In this document: one piece after another, positions 1 through 5,288 of the stretch
Layout of the letters: each line of letters opens with the position of its first letter
How positions within the stretch are numbered: the first letter of the stretch is position 1
Origin: Mycobacterium sp.
GTDB lineage: Bacteria > Actinomycetota > Actinomycetes > Mycobacteriales > Mycobacteriaceae
Reading direction: 5' to 3'
DNA length: 7,152 nt
Assembly: GCA_020438915.1 (NCBI GenBank)
Contig: JAGQTR010000011.1
Span: forward strand, 1-7,152
Program-made: the position numbers and the translations under genes
The notes under the pieces: generated by a model
What the model was told of the DNA's origin: nothing
Seen by the model: only the letters and a program-made list of their open reading frames with translations
Databases searched by the model: none

Positions 1-155
1 ACTTCCCGGAGAACCGGATCGCCGATCACCGCATCAACTACAAGGCGCACAATCTCGACCAAGTGCTCGACGGCGACATGGATCCGCTCTTCGACGCCCT
101 GGAGGCCGCCGACAGGCAGTCCAGGCTGGGAGAGCACATGACGACCCGGCGATGA
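1..155 (+). CDS. prfA: Peptide chain release factor 1, C-terminal end (partial)
   Basis: This is the last 50 codons of a gene that begins before the window; the first complete codon is at 3 and the stop TGA is at 153-155. The visible peptide begins FPENRIADHRINYKAHNLDQ, which matches the conserved C-terminal part of RF1 (in E. coli the same place reads FPQGRVTDHRINLTLYRLD), followed by the usual acidic stretch DGDMDPLFDALEAADRQ. RF1 recognises UAA and UAG stop codons on the ribosome and triggers peptide release; its GGQ catalytic loop and codon-recognition loop lie upstream and cannot be inspected. RF2 is similar at this end, but the downstream prmC, which modifies release factors and is classically linked to prfA, favours RF1. 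The stop overlaps the prmC start as ATGA, so the two genes are probably translationally coupled. Confidence 0.93.
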   Translation, partial: FPENRIADHRINYKAHNLDQVLDGDMDPLFDALEAADRQSRLGEHMTTRR

Positions 156-994
156 CCACCCTTCAGCTGCGTCACATGATCGAGGGCGCGACCGAGGTGC
201 TGGCCCGAGCCGGAATCGGGTCCCCGCGGGTGGACGCCGAACTGTTGGCCGCACACGCGGCCGGCACCGACCGCGGCCGGCTCGCGCTGATCGAACCCCG
301 CGCCGACTTCGTCGAACACTACGAACGGCTTGTCGCCAGGCGCGCAGCCCGCGTGCCGCTGCAGCACCTCACCGGCACCGCAGCATTCGGTCCGGTCACC
401 GTGCAGGTCGGTCCCGGTGTCTTCGTCCCGCGACCGGAAACCGAGGCTCTGCTGGAATGGGCTCTCGCCCAACCGCTGTCACGACAGCCACTGATCGTGG
501 ATCTCTGCACCGGCTCTGCCGCGCTGGCGCTTGCGCTGTGGAACCAGCGTCCCCACGCCCGGGTGGTCGCCGTCGATGACTCCGGCGAGGCGCTGGCCTA
601 TGCCCGGCGCAATGTGGCGGGTACCCCGGTGCAACTGGTGTGTGCCGACGTCGGCGCACCGGATCTGCTGAACGAACTCGACGGCACCGTCGACCTCCTG
701 GTGGCCAACCCGCCCTACATACCAGAGGGTGCCGATCTGGAACCCGAAGTGGCTCAATATGATCCACCACATGCCCTGTTCGGTGGAGCCGATGGAATGA
801 CGGTGGTCAACCACATTGTGGCCCTGGCGGCACGCCTGCTGCGGCCCGGCGGGTTCTGCGCTGTCGAGCACGACGACACCACATCCGAGGGCACCGTCGA
901 AGCCTTCACCCGCGCAGGGCGATTCGTCGACATCAACGCGCGGCACGACCTCACCGGCCGGCCCCGCTTCGTGACCGCGGTGCGCGGCGGGTGA
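152..994 (+). CDS. prmC: Release factor glutamine methyltransferase PrmC (HemK)
   Basis: This 280-residue protein has the usual length for PrmC, which uses S-adenosylmethionine to N5-methylate the glutamine of the GGQ motif in release factors 1 and 2, in the cytosol. An N-terminal helical substrate-binding domain (about 1-85) leads into the family signature FVPRPETE (91-98), then a Rossmann methyltransferase fold with SAM motif DLCTGSAALALAL (117-129), an acidic residue pair at 142-143, and the catalytic NPPYI motif (186-190) that grips the target glutamine. The block PHALFGGADG (206-215) is also typical. The ATG is at 152-154 inside the prfA stop (ATGA). The only purine-rich stretch (GGGAGAG, 128-134) is too far away for a good ribosome-binding site, so coupling to prfA translation is likely. 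One oddity is that the usual D-x-G-T-G-S-G core of motif I reads D-L-C-T-G-S-A. The old name HemK reflects a discarded role in haem synthesis. Confidence 0.95.
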   Translation: MTTLQLRHMIEGATEVLARAGIGSPRVDAELLAAHAAGTDRGRLALIEPRADFVEHYERLVARRAARVPLQHLTGTAAFGPVTVQVGPGVFVPRPETEALLEWALAQPLSRQPLIVDLCTGSAALALALWNQRPHARVVAVDDSGEALAYARRNVAGTPVQLVCADVGAPDLLNELDGTVDLLVANPPYIPEGADLEPEVAQYDPPHALFGGADGMTVVNHIVALAARLLRPGGFCAVEHDDTTSEGTVEAFTRAGRFVDINARHDLTGRPRFVTAVRGG

Positions 995-1007
995 GAGGGT
1001 CTTTGTC

Positions 1008-1670
1008 ATGACCGAGCTGTTCGACTGCGCCGATCCGGAGCAGCGCGCTGCGGGCATCGCCGCGGCGATCGGTGCGGCTAGGAGCGGGCGGCTGGTCGTG
1101 ACGCCCACCGACACCGTGTACGGCATTGGTGCCGACGCTTTCGACCGCGACGCGGTGGCGGCCCTGCTGTCGGCCAAAGGGCGCGGCCGTGACATGCCGG
1201 TTCCGGTGCTTGTCGGGTCGTGGCACACGATCGAGGGGCTGGTTTATTCGGTCCCGCATAATGCGCGCGAGCTCATCCGGGCATTCTGGCCGGGCGCGCT
1301 GAGCCTGGTGGTCCGCCAGGCTCCGTCGCTGCAGTGGGATCTGGGAGACGCCCACGGCACCGTCATGGTGCGCATGCCGATGCATCCGGTGGCCATCGAG
1401 CTGTTGCGGGAGGTCGGGCCGATGGCCGTGTCGAGCGCCAACATTTCCGGACGTCCCGCAGCGAGCACGGCCGCACAGGCGCGCGAGCAGCTCGGCGATC
1501 TCGTCGAGGTCTACCTCGACGGTGGTCCGGCCGAGCAGCAGATCGCCTCGACGATCATCGACCTGACCGGCACGCACCCAAGGGTGTTGCGGCAGGGTCC
1601 GGTGACTGTCGAGGCGATCGCCGGCGTGTTGGGCGTGGAGGCGGCAACACTCAGCACCCAGACGGAGTGA
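1008..1670 (+). CDS. L-threonylcarbamoyladenylate synthase (Sua5/YrdC/TsaC family)
   Basis: This is a 220-residue YrdC-domain protein. The family makes threonylcarbamoyl-AMP from threonine, bicarbonate and ATP, the first step of t6A formation at position 37 of tRNAs that read ANN codons. Visible motifs are PTDTVYGIGADA (33-44), the basic stretch AKGRGRDMPVPVLV (56-69), FWPGALSLV (93-101), VRMP (121-124), the nucleotide-binding SSANISGRPA (142-151) and STIID (181-185). The length fits a single YrdC domain with a short tail, so it lacks the extra C-terminal domain of long archaeal/yeast-type Sua5. The ATG at 1008 is preceded by GAGAGGG (993-999), 8 nt away, a fair ribosome-binding site. It starts 13 nt after prmC and sits with two other translation-quality genes, consistent with one transcript. 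It corresponds by position to Rv1301 of M. tuberculosis (recalled). Confidence 0.93.
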   Translation: MTELFDCADPEQRAAGIAAAIGAARSGRLVVTPTDTVYGIGADAFDRDAVAALLSAKGRGRDMPVPVLVGSWHTIEGLVYSVPHNARELIRAFWPGALSLVVRQAPSLQWDLGDAHGTVMVRMPMHPVAIELLREVGPMAVSSANISGRPAASTAAQAREQLGDLVEVYLDGGPAEQQIASTIIDLTGTHPRVLRQGPVTVEAIAGVLGVEAATLSTQTE

Positions 1671-1679
1671 TCGTCCGGT

Positions 1680-2909
1680 GTGGTGGATTACGGTTCAGCG
1701 ATGATCACGGCGGCGCCGATGGAGCCACTGTCGACGCGCCTGATGGCGCTCGCGGACCAGGGCGCGGGTGTCCCGCTGCGCGAGCTCGCGCTGGTCGGTC
1801 TGACGGCCGCGATCATCACCTACCTGGCCACCGGTTGGGTCCGGGTGCTTGCCAGGCGGTGGGGCGCGGTGGCCTACCCGCGCGAGCGTGACGTTCATCT
1901 GCAGCCGACGCCCAGAATGGGCGGCCTGGCGATGTATGTCGGCGTGGTGGCCGCGGTTCTGCTGGCGTCCCAGCTGCCCGCACTGACCCGCGGTTTCGTC
2001 TACTCGTCCGGAATGCCCGCGGTGGTTGTCGCGGGCGGGCTGATCATGGTCGTCGGGCTGATCGACGACAAGTGGGGGCTGGACGCGCTGACCAAGTTCG
2101 CCGGCCAGATCACCGCGGCGAGCGTGCTCGTCACGATGGGTGTGGCGTGGAGCGTGCTTTACATACCGATCGGCGGTGTCGGCACCATCGTGCTGGATCA
2201 GGTGTCATCGATCCTGCTGACGCTCGCCCTCACGGTCGCCATCGTCAACGCGATGAACTTCGTCGACGGCTTGGATGGCCTGGCTGCCGGGTTGGGTCTC
2301 ATCACGGCATTGGCGATCTGCATGTTCTCGGTCGGACTGTTGCGCGACCACGGTGGCGACGTGCTGTTCTACCCGCCCGCCGTCATCTCCGTCGTGCTCG
2401 CGGGAGCGTGTTTGGGTTTTCTCCCGCATAACTTCTATCGGGCCAGAATCTTCATGGGCGATTCCGGTTCGATGCTCATCGGACTGATGCTGGCCGCCGC
2501 GTCGACCACCGCGGCGGGCCCGATCTCGCAAACCGCGTACGGGGCCCGCGACGTGTTCGCGCTGTTGTCCCCGTTCCTGCTCGTGGTGGCGGTCATGTTC
2601 GTGCCCGCGCTGGACATGCTGCTGGCCATCATCCGGCGCACCCGCGCCGGACTGAGCCCCTTCAGCCCCGACAAGATGCACCTGCATCACCGGCTCTTGG
2701 AGATCGGCCATTCCCATCGACGGGTAGTGCTCCTCATTTACCTGTGGGTCGGCATCGTCGCACTGGGTGCGGCGAGCACGATCTTCTTCGACCCGCAGCA
2801 CACCGCAGCGGTCATGGCGGGGGCGATCATCGTCGCGATCGTGGTCACCCTGATCCCGCTTTTGGGGCAGCGAAACGGGCCGGTCGACGACCTATACGAC
2901 AAAAAGTAG
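1680..2909 (+). CDS. wecA: Polyprenyl-phosphate GlcNAc-1-phosphate transferase WecA
   Basis: This is a multi-pass membrane enzyme of the WecA/MraY/TagO family, 409 residues from the GTG at 1680. WecA moves GlcNAc-1-phosphate from UDP-GlcNAc to decaprenyl phosphate, the first step of the linker joining arabinogalactan to peptidoglycan in mycobacteria. Signature parts are RDVHLQPTPRMGG (70-82), the Asp pair in GLIDDKWG (D129, D130, Mg2+ region), NFVDGLDG (193-200), the cytoplasmic loop HNFYRARIFMGDSGSM (250-265) and the HLHH motif (334-337) that marks GlcNAc-type enzymes. About eleven hydrophobic segments are visible, the first near 34-56 and the last near 376-396. The start is uncertain: GTG 1680 and GTG 1683 follow GGAG (1664-1667), while ATG 1701 has no clear ribosome-binding site; all lie before the first conserved residue. 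It begins 9 nt after the Sua5 gene and ends in tandem TAG stops (2907-2912). It corresponds to rfe/wecA, Rv1302. Confidence 0.94.
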   Translation: MVDYGSAMITAAPMEPLSTRLMALADQGAGVPLRELALVGLTAAIITYLATGWVRVLARRWGAVAYPRERDVHLQPTPRMGGLAMYVGVVAAVLLASQLPALTRGFVYSSGMPAVVVAGGLIMVVGLIDDKWGLDALTKFAGQITAASVLVTMGVAWSVLYIPIGGVGTIVLDQVSSILLTLALTVAIVNAMNFVDGLDGLAAGLGLITALAICMFSVGLLRDHGGDVLFYPPAVISVVLAGACLGFLPHNFYRARIFMGDSGSMLIGLMLAAASTTAAGPISQTAYGARDVFALLSPFLLVVAVMFVPALDMLLAIIRRTRAGLSPFSPDKMHLHHRLLEIGHSHRRVVLLIYLWVGIVALGAASTIFFDPQHTAAVMAGAIIVAIVVTLIPLLGQRNGPVDDLYDKK

Positions 2910-2934
2910 TAGCCCTCTTTTATGGCTCTCACCA

Positions 2935-2945
2935 TATGTTAGGGT
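2935..2945 (+). promoter_or_regulatory. Candidate distal -10 element(s) for the atp operon
   Basis: TATGTT (2935-2940) overlaps TAGGGT (2940-2945). The second fits the mycobacterial -10 pattern TANNNT; the first matches five of six positions of TATAAT-like sequences less strictly. No convincing -35 hexamer lies 16-19 nt upstream, though mycobacterial housekeeping promoters often have a weak one. If used, the 5' leader before the AtpI-like gene would be about 225 nt. This is a sequence match only and may be chance. Confidence 0.25.
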
Positions 2946-2991
2946 TCAAACACATCCCGAATAAACCTCGCGGGTTGCCGGCCTCCGGACC

Positions 2992-3008
2992 ATCGGCTCG
3001 ACGCCGAT
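2992..3008 (+). repeat. Small inverted repeat (6-bp stem, 5-nt loop)
   Basis: ATCGGC (2992-2997) and GCCGAT (3003-3008) are exact reverse complements around loop TCGAC. It would form a hairpin in a long 5' leader. It is not followed by a T tract, so it is not an intrinsic terminator. Just downstream GACCGA occurs twice (3023-3028 and 3036-3041, 13-nt period). The function is unknown. Confidence 0.4.
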
Positions 3009-3090
3009 CGGGACTGAAAAACGACCGACAGTTTTGACCGATAACAGGAGCTGCCCCTTGGGTGATTCCGGTGCGGCCGTTGCCCTCCGC

Positions 3091-3096
3091 TACGCT
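3091..3096 (+). promoter_or_regulatory. Candidate proximal -10 element for the atp operon
   Basis: TACGCT fits the mycobacterial TANNNT -10 pattern. It would place the transcription start near 3103 and give a leader of about 75 nt to the GTG at 3179. No good -35 lies at the right distance: TTGCCC at 3080-3085 is too close and TTGACC at 3034-3039 is too far. Weak support. Confidence 0.28.
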
Positions 3097-3120
3097 ACGG
3101 GCGCGACGCACAGGATCATC

Positions 3121-3132
3121 GGAGCCGGCTCC
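3121..3132. repeat. 12-bp perfect palindrome upstream of the AtpI-like gene
   Basis: GGAGCC (3121-3126) is followed directly by its reverse complement GGCTCC (3127-3132). It lies 46 nt before the GTG start and about 25 nt after the candidate -10 at 3091. It could be a binding site for a dimeric regulator or, in RNA, a 4-bp hairpin with loop CCGG. The palindrome is certain as sequence; any role is inference. Confidence 0.45.
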
Positions 3133-3178
3133 TTTGGCCCATCAGTTTCGACGACGACCGCGGGATCGAGGTGAAGCA

Positions 3179-3649
3179 GTGACGACGCCAGCGCAAGACG
3201 CGCCGTTGGTGTTCCCGTCCGTTGCTTTCAGGCCGGTGCGCCTGCTCGGGATCTGTGTCGCCATCACCGTTCTGATCACCGCCGTGGCGGCCCTTGTCGG
3301 CTATCCACTTTTCGGGGCTTTCTTCGGCATCGGTCTCGGGCTGGGTTTGTTGAACGCCCTGCTGGTCCGCCGGGCCGTTTACTCGATCACGGCCGAAGAT
3401 CACCCGTTGAAGAAAAAGATGGCGCTCAACTCGGCCACCCGACTGCTGGCGATTACGGTGGTAGCGCTGACGATCGCCTTCATTTTCCGGCCGATGGGCC
3501 TGGGCGTGTTGTTCGGTCTCGCCCTTTTTCAGGTGGTTCTGGTCCTGAGTACTTCGCTGCCTGTGTGGAAAAAGCTGCGCGAAGGCGCCGATGGTGATGG
3601 GATCGTCGGCAGCACGGCGTCCAATGACGGATTTGCACCGAAGGATTGA
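3179..3649 (+). CDS. AtpI-like small membrane protein at the head of the ATP synthase operon
   Basis: This 156-residue integral membrane protein has four hydrophobic segments (about 22-40, 43-63, 87-103, 106-126), a basic loop around HPLKKK (75-80) and a hydrophilic tail from about 131. Its start MTTPAQDAPLVFPSVAFRPVR matches, as I recall it, the start of Rv1303, the gene just before atpB in M. tuberculosis. By position and architecture it is the counterpart of AtpI, which in other bacteria helps assemble the c ring or insert Fo subunits and is not part of the finished enzyme; that role here is inferred. The GTG at 3179 has a good ribosome-binding site GAGG (3168-3171) 7 nt upstream. An upstream in-frame GTG at 3062 would add 39 Arg- and Pro-rich residues without family counterpart and is rejected. 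The atpB start follows after 8 nt. Confidence 0.88.
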   Translation: MTTPAQDAPLVFPSVAFRPVRLLGICVAITVLITAVAALVGYPLFGAFFGIGLGLGLLNALLVRRAVYSITAEDHPLKKKMALNSATRLLAITVVALTIAFIFRPMGLGVLFGLALFQVVLVLSTSLPVWKKLREGADGDGIVGSTASNDGFAPKD

Positions 3650-3657
3650 TCCTGTAG

Positions 3658-4476
3658 ATGAGCGAACAGTTCCTCGCCGAAGCCGCTATCCATGTCGGCC
3701 ACCACGCGCCGATCTGGCATTGGTTCGGTCTGACGATCAACGGCGACACCGTCATCGCGTCGGCCATCGCTGCGGTGATCGTGATCGCGCTGGCATTCTT
3801 CCTGCGCGCCAAGATCACATCCACCGATACTCCCGGCGGAGTGCAGCTGTTCTTCGAAGCCATCACCATCCAGCTGAGAAACCAGGTCGAGCAGGCGATC
3901 GGCATGAAGATCGCTCCGTTTGTGTTGCCCCTGGCGGTGACCCTGTTCGTCTACATCCTCATCGCGAACTGGCTCGCGGTACTGCCGGTGCAGTACACCG
4001 ATTCCAGCGGCGCCACCGCGGAACTCCTCAAGCCGCCGGCGTCAGACATCAACTTCGTGCTGGCACTGGCGTTGTTCGTCTTCATCAGCTATCACCTGGC
4101 CGGTGTCTGGCGCCGTGGCATCATCGGGCACCCGATCAAGGTCGCCAAGGGGCACGTCGCCTTCCTGGCGCCGATCAACCTGGTCGAGGAGATCGCCAAG
4201 CCGATCTCGCTGTCCCTGCGACTTTTCGGCAATATCTTCGCCGGCGGCATCATGGTTGCCCTGATCGCGCTGTTCCCGGCATGGATCCTGTGGCTTCCGA
4301 ACTCGATCTGGAAAGCCTTCGACCTTTTCGTTGGCCTGATCCAGGCGTTCATCTTCGCGCTACTGACCATCCTGTACTTCGGTCAGTCGATGGAACTCGA
4401 CCACGACCACGAAGGGCATGACCACGACGGGCATGGCGCGGAGAGTCATGCAAAAGCACCTGCAGAGAGCAACTGA
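3658..4476 (+). CDS. atpB: ATP synthase Fo subunit a
   Basis: Subunit a (272 residues) forms the two half-channels through which protons reach and leave the rotating c ring. The hallmark SLSLRLFGN (184-192) carries the essential arginine R188 (E. coli aArg210), and QAFIFALLTILYF (229-241) is the conserved last helix. GGVQLFFEAIT (60-70) and NWLAVLPVQYTD (104-115) are also typical of the mycobacterial protein. Several membrane helices are visible, the first about 31-49. The core ends at about residue 246, where homologues I recall stop with a short Glu/His end. Here about 25 more residues follow, rich in His and Asp (six His between 249 and 264) and ending AKAPAESN. The ATG at 3658 lies 8 nt after the AtpI-like stop, with AAGGA at 3641-3645, 12 nt upstream, a weakly spaced ribosome-binding site inside the previous gene. 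Confidence 0.97.
   Translation: MSEQFLAEAAIHVGHHAPIWHWFGLTINGDTVIASAIAAVIVIALAFFLRAKITSTDTPGGVQLFFEAITIQLRNQVEQAIGMKIAPFVLPLAVTLFVYILIANWLAVLPVQYTDSSGATAELLKPPASDINFVLALALFVFISYHLAGVWRRGIIGHPIKVAKGHVAFLAPINLVEEIAKPISLSLRLFGNIFAGGIMVALIALFPAWILWLPNSIWKAFDLFVGLIQAFIFALLTILYFGQSMELDHDHEGHDHDGHGAESHAKAPAESN
4405..4434 (+). repeat. 15-bp tandem duplication encoding DHEGH-DHDGH in the AtpB tail
   Basis: Two 15-nt units, 4405-4419 and 4420-4434, differ at one base (A/C, giving Glu or Asp). They are in frame and encode residues 250-254 and 255-259 of subunit a. Two further GACCAC-type codons precede them. The pattern suggests growth of the tail by replication slippage. Confidence 0.75.
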
Positions 4477-4488
4477 AACCAAACCGAC

Positions 4489-4508
4489 CTGGTAGATACC
4501 ACTACCAG
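4489..4508 (+). promoter_or_regulatory. Stem-loop in the atpB-atpE intergenic region
   Basis: CTGGTAG (4489-4495) and CTACCAG (4502-4508) are exact reverse complements around a 6-nt loop ATACCA, forming a 7-bp stem. It starts 12 nt after the atpB stop and ends 5 nt before the strong Shine-Dalgarno sequence of atpE. There is no T run after it, so it is not a terminator. Its place suggests an RNA processing, stability or translation-enhancer element for atpE; this is inference. Confidence 0.55.
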
Positions 4509-4513
4509 TTATC

Positions 4514-4520
4514 AAGGAGG
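4514..4520 (+). promoter_or_regulatory. Very strong ribosome-binding site of atpE
   Basis: AAGGAGG, a near-perfect anti-16S match, lies 7 nt before the ATG at 4528. A second AAGGA (4523-4527) touches the start codon. It is the best Shine-Dalgarno sequence in the window and fits the need for several c subunits per enzyme (nine in known mycobacterial rings) against one of most others. Confidence 0.85.
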
Positions 4521-4527
4521 ATAAGGA

Positions 4528-4773
4528 ATGGATCCCACTATCGCGGCTGGCGCGCTCATCGGCGGTGGCCTGATCATGGGTGGCGCTGCAATCGGCGCGG
4601 GTGTCGGTGACGGCATCGCCGGTAATGCGCTGATCTCGGGCATCGCCCGGCAGCCCGAGGCGCAGGGTCGACTGTTCACTCCGTTCTTCATCACGGTGGG
4701 TCTGGTCGAGGCGGCCTACTTCATCAACCTGGCCTTCATGGCGCTGTTCGTGTTCGCCACCCCGGTTGCCTAG
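4528..4773 (+). CDS. atpE: ATP synthase Fo subunit c (bedaquiline target)
   Basis: This 81-residue, two-helix hairpin proteolipid forms the rotating c ring. Helix 1 (about 5-38) holds the glycine-rich GAGVGDG packing motif (23-29); the polar loop is ARQPEAQGR (40-48); helix 2 (about 51-77) holds the proton-carrying E61. It is nearly identical to the M. tuberculosis protein as I recall it, with the same length. Residues linked to bedaquiline binding or resistance in M. tuberculosis (D28, L59, E61, A63, Y64, I66) all have the susceptible-type residue, so natural target resistance such as A63M of M. xenopi is not expected. The first helix reads MGGAAIG (17-23) where relatives often have an extra Gly for the Ala at 20. 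It is preceded by a stem-loop and a very strong ribosome-binding site. Confidence 0.98.
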   Translation: MDPTIAAGALIGGGLIMGGAAIGAGVGDGIAGNALISGIARQPEAQGRLFTPFFITVGLVEAAYFINLAFMALFVFATPVA

Positions 4774-4781
4774 ATAGCGCC

Positions 4782-5288
4782 ATGGGTGAATTGACCGCAA
4801 CCGTCCTGGCAGCAGAGGAGGGCGGGGGGACTTCGAACTTCCTGGTGCCCAACGGCACCTTCTTCGTCGTCCTGCTCATCTTCCTGATCGTGCTCGGTGT
4901 GATCTCGACATGGGTCGTGCCGCCGATCAGCAAGGTCCTGGCCGAGCGCGAGGCCATGCTTGCCAAAACGGCTACGGACAATAAGAAGGCGGCCGAACAG
5001 GTTGCGGCGGCGCAGGCGGACTACAACAAAGCGATGGCCGGAGCGCGGGGCGAGGCATCGTCGATTCGCGATGAAGCCCGCGCCGAAGGTCGCAAAGTCG
5101 TCGACGAGGCTCGGGCCGAGGCCGGCGGCGAGGTGGCCGAGCGGCTGGAGTCGGCAAGCGCGGAGCTCGAGCAGACCGCTTCGACCACCTCCAACCAATT
5201 GGAGTCCTCGGTAAGCAGTCTGTCCGCCACGTTGGCGAGCCGCATCCTCGGCGTGGATGTCAACGACGCCTCGAGCGGGAGGCGTTGA
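4782..5288 (+). CDS. atpF: ATP synthase subunit b' (peripheral stalk)
   Basis: This 168-residue b-type stalk protein has an N-terminal segment rich in Gly and acidic residues, one membrane helix (about 25-46), then the highly conserved WVVPPISKVLAEREAML (44-60) and a long Ala/Glu/Arg-rich helix to about 155, ending SRILGVDVN (153-161). In mycobacteria this free b-type subunit (often called b') pairs with the b-like part of the fused b-delta protein to form the peripheral stalk that stops F1 from turning with the rotor. The ATG at 4782 comes 8 nt after the atpE stop. No Shine-Dalgarno sequence is visible before it, unlike atpE, so expression probably relies on ribosomes arriving from atpE and would be lower, which suits its single copy. 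The stop TGA shares its A with the atpFH start (TGATG). Confidence 0.95.
   Translation: MGELTATVLAAEEGGGTSNFLVPNGTFFVVLLIFLIVLGVISTWVVPPISKVLAEREAMLAKTATDNKKAAEQVAAAQADYNKAMAGARGEASSIRDEARAEGRKVVDEARAEAGGEVAERLESASAELEQTASTTSNQLESSVSSLSATLASRILGVDVNDASSGRR
5264..5287 (+). promoter_or_regulatory. Hairpin over the atpFH ribosome-binding site
   Basis: CGACGCCT (5264-5271) pairs with AGGCGTTG (5280-5287), eight pairs with one G-U, around loop CGAGCGGG (5272-5279). The Shine-Dalgarno sequence GGGAGG (5277-5282), 5 nt before the ATG at 5288, lies partly in the loop and partly in the stem; the atpF stop TGA (5286-5288) is at its base. A ribosome finishing atpF would open it. Pairing is seen directly; coupling is inferred. 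Confidence 0.55.

Larger units (their letters stand above)
2910..3178 (+). other. Intergenic region before the ATP synthase operon
   Basis: These 269 nt separate wecA from the first gene of the ATP synthase cluster and form the only large gap in the window. They contain two candidate -10 regions, a small hairpin, a direct repeat, a 12-bp palindrome and a possible short leader ORF, listed separately where supportable. No T-rich tract follows any hairpin, so I see no intrinsic terminator for the wecA transcript; read-through into the ATP synthase genes is possible. The long + frame entering from 3062 is not accepted as a gene start, because the homologous protein begins at 3179. Confidence 0.7.

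Noticed and set aside
479..1228. 249-codon antisense frame opposite prmC and the Sua5 gene
   Set aside because: Composition shadow with no recognisable domain; both sense genes are certain.
1334..1891. 185-codon + strand frame spanning the Sua5-wecA junction
   Set aside because: Arg/Gly/Asp-rich out-of-frame shadow overlapping two certain genes.
2205..2801. 198-codon antisense frame opposite wecA
   Set aside because: Low-complexity Gln/Arg/His/Gly-rich product that mirrors the hydrophobic codons of wecA; no domain.
3034..3063. TTGACC as a -35 with a matching -10 about 18 nt downstream
   Set aside because: The sequence at the right distance is TTGGGT, lacking the key A at position 2 of a -10 element.
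3062..3178. N-terminal extension of the AtpI-like protein from GTG 3062
   Set aside because: Adds 39 Arg/Pro-rich residues absent from the recalled homologue, while GTG 3179 has its own well-spaced ribosome-binding site.
3591..4421. 276-codon + strand frame overlapping atpB
   Set aside because: Out-of-frame shadow of atpB, Arg/Pro-rich, no membrane segments; atpB frame has all family motifs.
4489..4508. Intrinsic terminator between atpB and atpE
   Set aside because: Stem-loop has no following T tract, and c subunit must be expressed with the rest of the operon.
5285..5287. TTG as start of atpFH
   Set aside because: The next codon is an ATG with better spacing to GGGAGG and gives the expected N-terminus.
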